From Mycolicibacterium wolinskyi (lineage in GTDB: Bacteria; Actinomycetota; Actinomycetes; Mycobacteriales; Mycobacteriaceae), in the NCBI RefSeq assembly GCF_002101965.1, contig NZ_LQQA01000033.1, forward strand, positions 682,001-746,000: DNA of 64,000 bases. Direction: 5' to 3'. The notes beneath the pieces were generated by a model, which saw only the letters and a list, made by a program, of their open reading frames with translations, was not told where the DNA came from and did no database searches. The translations under genes were made by a program, and so were the position numbers. How positions within the stretch are numbered: position 1 is the first letter of the stretch; each line of letters begins with the position of its first letter. Positions 50,411 to 57,180 of this stretch are shown piece after piece.

Positions 50411-51675
50411 CGCGGACCGAACCTGAGAGCATGCTCGGCCATGGCGTCGACGAAGCATTCTCGTGGTGCGCGGATCACGCCCGCACCGATCTGGCCGCCG
50501 TCGCGGCCGGCCAGTCCGACATCCATGACCGGCAGCACTCCGGTTTCAAGCACCTTTCGGGCGTCGATACCGGTCGGCGTGCCGCGGAAGCCGAACAGCG
50601 GGATGCGGTAGGCGCTGTTCTCGCCGTGGGTGATGGCATACATCTCCCGGTTGCGTTCGATCATGATCTCGGGTGAGCCGCCCTGGTACTCCTGCAGGGA
50701 CAGCGCGCATGCCTGCGCGAAGCCGCCGAGGCCGACGGTTTCGGTGATCGGGGATTCGCCGCCCATCCAGGTGATCTCGTCCTCGGTGTGGCCGGTGAAG
50801 AGCTTGCCCTGGTGGATCGGTGGTGGACCTTCGAACCAGGTGTCGCCGAGCCCGGCCAGTTTGATCGCAAAACCGCGGCAGGAGAATGCCATCGCCGACA
50901 CCAGGGTCGAGCCCGGTACCGACATCGCGTCGGCCGAGGCCTTGGCGGCTGCCATCGAAAGCCGCAGGAAAAAGTAGTCGTTCTCGGCCAGGTGCAGCAG
51001 GGTGTCGCGCACACCGGGAACCTTGGCGTCGACCATGTCGAGGATCGCCGGCAGGATCTCGCGGTTGAACAGGATCGAGGCGGCGGCGTTTCGGCTGTGT
51101 ACCTCGTCGCCCATCCGCAGTGCGCGGGCGATCAAGGGTTTGAGCGCGATGCCACCCTGACGGCGGATCGCCTCCCCGACCACGGGTGCCAGCACGTCGT
51201 TGACGTGGCGCAGCCGGTCGCGCACGCCGTCGTCGTAACAGCCGTAGTTGAGCCGCCTGGGTTCCTTACCCTCGTAGAAATTGCAGAACCCCAGGTTGCC
51301 GCGTGTGCGATTCACCACGACGAACACCGGCATTGACGCGGTGTAGATCCCGGCAAGCGAGCCGACCGCGGAGAAATCGTGGCATGCGCCCACCTCGATG
51401 CGGCCGTCCGCGAAAGCGGCGATCGCCTCCTCGCGGGTGGCGGCGAGACCTTCGAACAGGGCGCCACCGATGAGAGCTTCGCGCTGCCCACCCGTGTAGG
51501 CCGACCACGGCATGGGCGCCCCTGAGGTGAGGACCAGGTTGTCGCGGAAGCCCGGCAGGACCTCGCGGGCCGGCGCCACGTCGATGACCCATGGATCGGC
51601 TTCGTCGAGGTGCGCGAACGCCGCGGCGTTGGCGGCCTCGACGTCGAGGACGGTGGTGTCGAGTTGGGTGCTCAC
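50407..51675 (-). CDS. DUF1116 (AllG/YlbE-type) protein (operon gene 2)
   Basis: A 422-residue DUF1116 protein. Family regions include 'GFRDNLVLTSGAPMPWSAYTGGQREALIG' near residues 43-70, 'HDFSAVGSLAGIYTASMPVFVV' (about 100-120) and 'GFCNFYEGKEPRRLNYGCYDDGV'. In E. coli the DUF1116 protein AllG works with FdrA and a DUF2877 protein as oxamate carbamoyltransferase in allantoin breakdown. Neither partner is in this operon, so a different reaction, perhaps acyl or carbamoyl transfer on its own, is likely. Overlaps both neighbours by 4 bases. Confidence 0.82.
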   Translation of the reverse strand: MSTQLDTTVLDVEAANAAAFAHLDEADPWVIDVAPAREVLPGFRDNLVLTSGAPMPWSAYTGGQREALIGGALFEGLAATREEAIAAFADGRIEVGACHDFSAVGSLAGIYTASMPVFVVVNRTRGNLGFCNFYEGKEPRRLNYGCYDDGVRDRLRHVNDVLAPVVGEAIRRQGGIALKPLIARALRMGDEVHSRNAAASILFNREILPAILDMVDAKVPGVRDTLLHLAENDYFFLRLSMAAAKASADAMSVPGSTLVSAMAFSCRGFAIKLAGLGDTWFEGPPPIHQGKLFTGHTEDEITWMGGESPITETVGLGGFAQACALSLQEYQGGSPEIMIERNREMYAITHGENSAYRIPLFGFRGTPTGIDARKVLETGVLPVMDVGLAGRDGGQIGAGVIRAPRECFVDAMAEHALRFGPR

Positions 51676-52403
51676 CAGGCCACCACTCCGCCGTCGACTA
51701 GCAGGGTCTGCGCGGTGATGAACGACGCACGTGGTGACAGCATGAACTCGACCGCCTCGGCGACCTCCTCCGGCTCACCGATGCGCCCCAGCATCGCGTA
51801 ACCGGCGCTCACCTCCTCGCCACCCGACACCCTGGCCATCGAGGGGCTCATCGGCGCACGGATGACCCCGGGAGCGATGTTGTTGACCCGGATGCCGCGG
51901 GGGGCCAACTCCTCGGCGAGATAACGGGTGTAGGCGGCGATTCCGGCTTTCGTGGCGCCGTACACCGACGCGCCGCGGAACCGACCGAAATGCCCGGTCA
52001 ACGAGCCGATGTTGACGATCGCGCTGCCCTGGGTCAGTCGGGGTGCCACCACGTCGGTCACCCGTGCCATCCCGGCGATGTTCACCTGGAACATCAACTC
52101 GAGCTTGGCTTCGTCGAGTTCGCCGAGAAACGAATCTCGCAGGATGCCAGCGCAGTTGACCAGGCCGCTGATGGTCTCGCCGTCGTCGACCACCGATGTC
52201 ACCGCGCTCTCGATGCTCTCGCGGTCGGCGACGTCCATCGCCACCGGCACCGTGCCCTGCAGGCCGGACTGCTCGAGGTCGAGTGCGTCGACGGCTGGTT
52301 TGAGGTCGGCAGCCACGGGGACGTAGTCACTCTGCAACAGCCGGCGGCAGATCGCCTGGCCGATCACGCCGGCTCCGCCCGTCACGATCACTTTGTTACT
52401 CAA
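51672..52403 (-). CDS. SDR-family dehydrogenase (operon gene 1)
   Basis: A 243-residue SDR, first gene of the operon. Motifs: 'VTGGAGVIGQAICRRLL' (6-22), 'VAADLKPAVD', 'VNCAGILRDSFL' (about 85), 'VNIGSLTGHFG', catalytic 'VYGATKAGIAAY' (about 150). ATG 52403 begins MSNKVIVTGG. The shared operator (52454-52485) lies 51 bases upstream; the GntR regulator is divergent. It overlaps DUF1116 by 4 bases. Confidence 0.87.
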   Translation of the reverse strand: MSNKVIVTGGAGVIGQAICRRLLQSDYVPVAADLKPAVDALDLEQSGLQGTVPVAMDVADRESIESAVTSVVDDGETISGLVNCAGILRDSFLGELDEAKLELMFQVNIAGMARVTDVVAPRLTQGSAIVNIGSLTGHFGRFRGASVYGATKAGIAAYTRYLAEELAPRGIRVNNIAPGVIRAPMSPSMARVSGGEEVSAGYAMLGRIGEPEEVAEAVEFMLSPRASFITAQTLLVDGGVVAW

Positions 52404-52453
52404 TCGATGATCCTCATCTGTGCTCAGCTGCCCTGTACTCCACCGAGTTTCGC

Positions 52454-52485
52454 CGTTAAAGGGCTATAGGTCAAGTTTTTAGGAC
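52454..52485. promoter_or_regulatory. Shared operator, site B (eight-gene operon promoter)
   Basis: On the minus strand CTAAAAAC, two bases, then GACCTATAG; aligned without gaps to site A it is identical at 22 of 30 positions. It lies in the 171-base spacer between the operon and the divergent GntR gene, so it may control both. Confidence 0.7.
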
Positions 52486-52574
52486 TTTAAATTTTCGTTT
52501 GGTCTATTGGGTAAGGCAAACGCTGTTATCAGCGGGTATGCGGTAACCTGTGGGCATCCGAAGGGGGGGCTGGC

Positions 52575-53309
52575 ATGTCAGCAGCGAAACCAGCGTTGGT
52601 TCCGGTCCGGCAGATCCCGGCCCATGAACTGGTCGTCGACCAGATGAGGCGGGCTCTGGAACTCGGGCAGTTCCGCCCGGGCGACCGGCTGCCCACCGAG
52701 CGCGAGCTGTCGGACATGCTCGACGTGTCGAGGACGACGGTCCGCACGGCAGTCGCCGTGTTGGAGCGCGAGGGCCTGATCGCGGTGCGTCGCGGGCGTG
52801 GTGGTGGGTTCACCGTGCAGGCGCCCGAGTATGACCCCGTCGAGATGCGGCGCGAGATGCGCCGCAACAAGCGGGCCATCCGCGATGCGTTCGACTACCG
52901 CATCATCGTCGAGACCGGCGCCACCCGGCTTGCCGCGGACCGGCGCCGAGCGGTCGACCTCACCGAGCTGCACAAGCTGCTGACCGGGATGGATTCGGCG
53001 CTCCAGACGGCGCTCGAAGACCAATCGGCCCAGCACACCACCGATTTTCAGACCCTGGACTCGGCGTTTCACCTGGGCATCGCCCAGGCCGCGCAGAACG
53101 ACCGCCTGCTCGATGCGGTCGCCGACGCTCGCCGGCGGATGTGGCTTCCGGTCGGTGCGATCTTCGGTCGCTTGGAGCCCAACGCGAACGACTACCACGA
53201 GTCGATCCTCGAAGCGATCGAGAACCGGGAGCCCGAGTTGGCCGCCGCCCGAATGGAGGCCCACATCAACGACACTCGGCACACGATCGAGTCCTGGCTC
53301 AAGCGTTGA
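52575..53309 (+). CDS. FadR-subfamily GntR regulator
   Basis: A 244-residue regulator with an N-terminal winged helix (about 13-80; 'GQFRPGDRLPTERELSDMLDVSRTTVR') and a C-terminal all-helical FCD ligand domain (about 95-235) with the metal-binding residues expected around 'DSAFHLGIAQAAQND' and 'HESILEAIENRE..AARMEAHI'. FadR/FCD proteins sense organic acids. It is divergent from the operon and is the best candidate to bind the three shared operators. ATG 52575 follows AAGGGGGG. Confidence 0.9.
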   Translation: MSAAKPALVPVRQIPAHELVVDQMRRALELGQFRPGDRLPTERELSDMLDVSRTTVRTAVAVLEREGLIAVRRGRGGGFTVQAPEYDPVEMRREMRRNKRAIRDAFDYRIIVETGATRLAADRRRAVDLTELHKLLTGMDSALQTALEDQSAQHTTDFQTLDSAFHLGIAQAAQNDRLLDAVADARRRMWLPVGAIFGRLEPNANDYHESILEAIENREPELAAARMEAHINDTRHTIESWLKR

Positions 53310-53327
53310 TCTTTCCTCGATTTGGAA

Positions 53328-53375
53328 GCGCCCGGTGCGACCCATCGGGGGGGTAATCGTGATCGCACCGGGCGC
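53328..53375. terminator. Hairpin between convergent GntR and permease genes
   Basis: GCGCCCGGTGCGA (53328-53340) and its exact complement (53363-53375) form a 13-bp stem with a 22-base loop between the two stops. No T-run, but the placement suggests a shared transcription end. Confidence 0.6.
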
Positions 53376-53390
53376 GCGTCCGCGTCGAAC

Positions 53391-54926
53391 TCAGACGGCG
53401 GGCTCGCGGACGGGATCGTGATCGTCGAAGATCGTGCTGCCGATGCGCGCGTACCGGTCCGGCCTGGCGTTGCGCCAGTACAGCGCGAGCGCGATCGATC
53501 CGAGCGTGAGCAGCACGACAAGGTACGGAATGGCCTTGAAGAACAAGGTGTCTGAGGCGGCTCCGGCGGCCGCCTGCATGTTCGACGCCATCAGGTAGAT
53601 GACGTAGAGCATTCCCGCGCCGCCGACTATCGGTGCCAGCAGGGTGCGCCACCACGACGCCGTCTCCGGATGCTGCTTCTTGATGTGGAAGTACACGACC
53701 GTGGAGATCGAGCACATCGTCTGCACGATCAGAAGCAGCAGCGTCGCGAGGATCGCGACCAGGACGAAGAGGTCTGCGTAGGGATCCGAGCCCGTGACCG
53801 AGCAGACCGTCACCAGAAGTGCGGCGAACACACTCTGTGCCAGCGATGCCACCCACGGTGAGGCATGCTTCGGATGTGCCTCACCCAGGCGACGCCACAG
53901 CAGGCCGTCGCGACCGAATGCGAACAGGTAGCGGGCCGCCGAATTGTGGATCGCCAATGCGCAGGCGAACGAGCCACCGACCACGAGCCATTCGAAAACC
54001 GTTACGCCCCACTGGCCGACGTACTGTGCGGTGGGTGCGTACAGCAGGTCGAAGGGCGTCGGCCCGGACGCCAGCTCCACGGCTCTGGCCGGGCCATTGC
54101 CGACGACGACGCCCCAGGAGATGAACGTGTAGAACACACCGATGCCGATCACGGCGATCATGGTGGCCAACGGGACGATCCGCTTGGGGTTCTTGGACTC
54201 TTCGCCGTATATCGCAGTCGACTCGAATCCGACCCATGACCAGAAGGCCATCAACAGTCCAAGTCCGACGACACCACCGGCGACGCCGTTGGTGCTCAAC
54301 GCGGTGAGCGGGCTCAGGGACGTGAAGCTCATGCCGTCGGGATGGTGGATCAGCCCGGCGATCGCGGTGATCGACAGCATGGCGATCTCGGATACCAGCA
54401 CGACGCCGAGAACTTTGGCGGCCACCGAGATGTCGAAGTGCGACAACGCGGCGATGGCGACGAGACCGAACACCGCATAGACCTCCCACGGCAGGTCCAT
54501 TCCGAACTGCGCGGTGAAGGCCTGATCGGCGAAGGCGGCGAAGATACCGATGAGGCCGGCTTCCATCGTCATGTAGGTGAAGGCGGGCAGCACGCCCGCA
54601 GCGAGCCCCGGGATCCTCGACCAGGCCCGCGACACGAACGTGTAGAAGGCGCCTGCCGCGGTGATATGGCGGGCCAGGGCGACAAATCCGATGCTGAAGA
54701 TCGTCAGCACGATGGTCGCGATCACGAATCCGCCGGGCGCCCCCAGCCCGTTGCCGAACCCCACCGCGACGGGGAGGTTGCCGGTCATCGCGGTGATCGG
54801 AGCCGAGAAGGCGACCACCATGAAAACCACACCGGCCAGCCCGATCGCGCCACGCTTCAAGGTGGCCGGGCCGCCCTTGGGTGCGGATCGCGCCGCCCCC
54901 GTTCCCTGGTCGAAGTCGACTGCCAT
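53391..54926 (-). CDS. APC-superfamily amino acid/amine permease
   Basis: A 511-residue inner-membrane transporter with about 12-13 helices, starting with a short hydrophilic segment and 'GAIGLAGVVFMVVAFSAPITAMTGNLPVAVGFGNG'-type first helix, typical of amino acid/polyamine/organocation permeases; 'FWSWVGFESTAIYGEESKNPKR' (about 230-250) is the family consensus. ATG 54926 is chosen over GTG 54932 because AGGCAGG is correctly spaced only for the ATG. The shared operator C lies 46 bases upstream, so it likely imports the substrate of the operon. Confidence 0.88.
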   Translation of the reverse strand: MAVDFDQGTGAARSAPKGGPATLKRGAIGLAGVVFMVVAFSAPITAMTGNLPVAVGFGNGLGAPGGFVIATIVLTIFSIGFVALARHITAAGAFYTFVSRAWSRIPGLAAGVLPAFTYMTMEAGLIGIFAAFADQAFTAQFGMDLPWEVYAVFGLVAIAALSHFDISVAAKVLGVVLVSEIAMLSITAIAGLIHHPDGMSFTSLSPLTALSTNGVAGGVVGLGLLMAFWSWVGFESTAIYGEESKNPKRIVPLATMIAVIGIGVFYTFISWGVVVGNGPARAVELASGPTPFDLLYAPTAQYVGQWGVTVFEWLVVGGSFACALAIHNSAARYLFAFGRDGLLWRRLGEAHPKHASPWVASLAQSVFAALLVTVCSVTGSDPYADLFVLVAILATLLLLIVQTMCSISTVVYFHIKKQHPETASWWRTLLAPIVGGAGMLYVIYLMASNMQAAAGAASDTLFFKAIPYLVVLLTLGSIALALYWRNARPDRYARIGSTIFDDHDPVREPAV

Positions 54927-54971
54927 CGCCACCTGCCTTTCAATCGGTTGCCGCGAGCCTAGGATTGAAAA

Positions 54972-54996
54972 GGTCTAAAGACAAGGCCCATAGACC
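54972..54996. promoter_or_regulatory. Shared operator, site C (permease/glutaminase spacer)
   Basis: GGTCTA and TAGACC form the ends of a 25-base dyad; the sequence reads CTAAAGAC, two bases, GGCCCATAG on the plus strand. It matches sites A and B at 17 invariant columns of 26. Confidence 0.7.
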
Positions 54997-55055
54997 TAAT
55001 AGGGTCGCGCGTGACATAACGTTTACACGAACAGTTTTGAGCGTGGAACTGTTTT

Positions 55056-55066
55056 GGTCTAAAGAC
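55056..55066. promoter_or_regulatory. Second operator half-site GGTCTAAAGAC
   Basis: An exact repeat of the first 11 bases of site C, 84 bases further on and 57 bases before the glutaminase start. The second half of the motif is not conserved, so this is a weaker or half site. Confidence 0.5.
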
Positions 55067-55123
55067 TGGTGATTTTGGCCAATTGTCTTCTGATTGGCCG
55101 GACGAGCCTCATGGGAGGGTGAC

Positions 55124-56062
55124 GATGCCCGGCACGCGGTTGTCTGGTGACTCGATGGCGGGTGCGCGGCTGCGCGACTACCTGCTGGCAGCGCAGGAAA
55201 GAGGACGCGAAGCCGCCCGAACCGGCCACGTATCCCGGCAGGTGCCCGCACTTGCCGACGTCGCGGCAACGAGGTTCGCGATGGCGGTCGCGACCGTCGA
55301 CGGTGCCCATGCCCATATCGGTGACTCCGACACGGGGTTTTCCATCAGAGCGTGTCCAAGCTCTTCGCGTTGTGCGCGTTGCTGCGGCACGATCCCGACG
55401 CCTGGACCGATGTGGGGTGGGGCCCGACCGACGCCGGCTACGGCTCGGTCGCCGATCTGGAGCGCAACCACTGGCGCCCGCGCAACCCGTTCGTCAACCC
55501 CGGGGCGCTCGTGGTGACCGACCGGCTCCTGACGCATACCGGCGATGCCGTCAATGCCACGATCGAGCTGATCCGCTGCGGCCATCCCGGGGCGCCGGTG
55601 TACTCGGACCCACTAGTGGCGCAGTCGGAAATGGTTGCGGATCACCGCAATTCGGCCATCGCCCACGTGCTGGCCGAGCATGGGCGGCTGATCAACGACA
55701 TCGATCGGATCCTGCCGCAATACTTCGCGCAATGCGCGATCACGGCTTCGGTGCAGACCATCGCGCGGGCCGGCTTGTTCCTGGCCGATCGCACCGCCGG
55801 GCATGTTGTGCTCGATGCGGCGACGGTGCGCCGGGTCAACGCGGTGCTGCTGACCTCGGGTATGTACGGCGCGGCAGGCGACATCGCATATCGCATCGGT
55901 TTGCCGGCCAAGAGCGGTATCGGCGGTGGCGTGCTCGCGGTGATGCCCGGGCGCGGCACAGTGTGCGTGTGGAGCCCACCGCTCGACGGGGACGGCAACT
56001 CCGCAGGGGGAGTCACCGCGATCGAGGAGTTCGCGCGGTTGGCCGGCTGGTCGGTGTTCTAA
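55124..56062 (+). pseudogene. glsA: Glutaminase (GlsA family) with a one-base frameshift
   Basis: The region codes for a serine-dependent glutaminase of about 312 residues, but in two frames. Residues from ATG 55124 (MPGTRLSGDSMAGARL, with GGGAGG upstream) run to 'DSDTGFSI'; the sequence then continues one frame over as 'SVSKLFALCALLRHDP', 'NPFVNPGALVVTDRLL', 'AQCAITASVQTIARAGLFLA' to the stop at 56062. One base (a C giving FSIQSVSK) is missing near 55346, within the SxxK catalytic motif. All other family regions are intact, so this is a recent mutation or a sequencing error. It lies in the regulon of the GntR-type operator. Confidence 0.85.
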
Positions 56063-56595
56063 GCGGCAGGCGGTGCCGGCACGGCGGGATCGACGGGCGC
56101 CGCCGGGACGACCGGCGCGGTGCCGAGGACGTCCACGCTGGCGCCGCAGGGCAGGCTCCCGTAGCCGGGATCGTTGTTCGGCCGCGTCAGCCGCGGCGCG
56201 ACCCAGGTGTCGGCCTGGGCGACGATCTGGTCGTCCACGAGGATCTCGCAATGCAGATTGGCCGAGTACGGCCAGTCGATGCGCACGGTCATGCCCGCCA
56301 ACTGCGGGTCCGACACGACGCCGGTGGCCTCGAACGTCCGGCCCGGCAGCATCGTCGGATCGGCGGTGTTGACCTGGCTGTCGTCGATCTTGTAGGTGAT
56401 CTGCGCGTTGCGGGAAACGCCGTCGATTCTCGCCTTGTACGTGACGTTGTGCAGTTGCTGATCCGGTTGGGGCTCGACCTCGGGCTGAGGTGGCATCTCA
56501 GGCTCGGCCAGCGCTGTGGGGGGCACCAACTGCGCGCCGGACAGCAGGCCTGCCAGCACAGCAGCCACCGCGCACGCGTACTTAGTTGACCTCAT
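56059..56595 (-). CDS. Secreted protein of unknown function
   Basis: A 178-residue precursor with signal peptide MRSTKYACAVAAVLAGLLSG, cleaved near 'PTALAEPE', then a Pro/Glu-rich linker and a beta-rich domain with 'HNVTYKARIDGVSRNAQITY' and two Cys ('LHCEILVDD', 'SLPCGASVD'). Ends in a Pro/Ala/Val-rich tail. The domain has the look of MmpS-like or other small mycobacterial secreted folds, but I cannot assign it. ATG 56595 gives the signal peptide directly. The stop overlaps the glutaminase stop. Confidence 0.72.
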   Translation of the reverse strand: MRSTKYACAVAAVLAGLLSGAQLVPPTALAEPEMPPQPEVEPQPDQQLHNVTYKARIDGVSRNAQITYKIDDSQVNTADPTMLPGRTFEATGVVSDPQLAGMTVRIDWPYSANLHCEILVDDQIVAQADTWVAPRLTRPNNDPGYGSLPCGASVDVLGTAPVVPAAPVDPAVPAPPAA

Positions 56596-56606
56596 GAATC
56601 TTGACC

Positions 56607-57047
56607 TTACAACCCTTGCCACGTGAGGGCCATGCCGTTGCCAGCAAGCCACCGGTCGAGGTCGTAGCCGTGCCGCGCGAGGCCGTCGATCGTCGCCGCG
56701 GCGGTCTGGACGGCGTCTTCGGCGAGTTCGGGCGTCAACAAGCCGTGCCGGACCGCCGTGAGCAGCTCGTCGACGTCGCAGAGTTCCACGCCGATTCCGG
56801 TGCGAAGGACCAGGTCAAGGTAGTGATCCTCGGAGTGCCAGGACCGGGGCCCCGCGGTGAACCGGCCGACGTCGAGGTAATAGTCCTGGTCTCGCTCGTG
56901 GCCAGGGTTGAAATGGAAGATGCTGGCCCGCAGCCCGAGCGACGGGAGCAACCAGGATTCCAGATAGTGGAACTGAGCCCGCCCCGGTGTCGGCCGCGCC
57001 ATGTACAGACCCCATGGTTCGACCGTGTAGACGTCAACGGCCCGCAC
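56607..57047 (-). CDS. DUF402 protein (N-terminus uncertain)
   Basis: A DUF402-type protein with 'AQFHYLESWLLPSLGLR', 'FNPGHERDQDYYLDVGRF' and 'WHSEDHYLDLVLRTG' (Asp/Glu/His residues of the metal and phosphate site) and a helical C-terminus. DUF402 enzymes hydrolyse nucleoside di- or triphosphates. From GTG 57047 the protein has 146 residues, the size of its M. tuberculosis neighbour-of-uvrB homologue. However, 22 further codons upstream (ending before TAG at 57123) read 'IHAPKHETFDL' and 'TNTDPKG', which look like real coding sequence without ATG, GTG or TTG. Confidence 0.75.
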   Translation of the reverse strand: MRAVDVYTVEPWGLYMARPTPGRAQFHYLESWLLPSLGLRASIFHFNPGHERDQDYYLDVGRFTAGPRSWHSEDHYLDLVLRTGIGVELCDVDELLTAVRHGLLTPELAEDAVQTAAATIDGLARHGYDLDRWLAGNGMALTWQGL

Positions 57048-57150
57048 GATCCCCTTCGGATCCGTATTCGTGCGGTCGACCAGGTCAAATGTCTCGTGCT
57101 TGGGTGCGTGGATGGCGTCAGCCTACGCGGTCGGCGAACACACCCGGAAC

Positions 57151-57173
57151 TTGTCGGTGCACAGCTCTACCCT
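57151..57173 (+). promoter_or_regulatory. RecA-independent damage (PafBC-type) promoter of uvrB
   Basis: TTGTCGGTG, 8 bases, TACCCT: an exact match to the mycobacterial RecA-NDp consensus TTGTCRGTG-N8-TANNNT. The -10 box ends 7 bases before the uvrB ATG, so the mRNA would be leaderless. Confidence 0.82.
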
Positions 57174-57180
57174 GGTGAAC

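Noticed and set aside
55124..56062. Programmed frameshift in the glutaminase gene
   Set aside because: There is no slippery heptamer or downstream structure at 55340-55350, and the family has no known recoding; simple mutation or sequence error is more likely.
57121..57180. LexA (SOS) box upstream of uvrB
   Set aside because: CGAACACACCCGGAAC only loosely resembles TCGAAC-N4-GTTCGA, with wrong spacing and a poor second half; the PafBC-type motif is an exact match instead.
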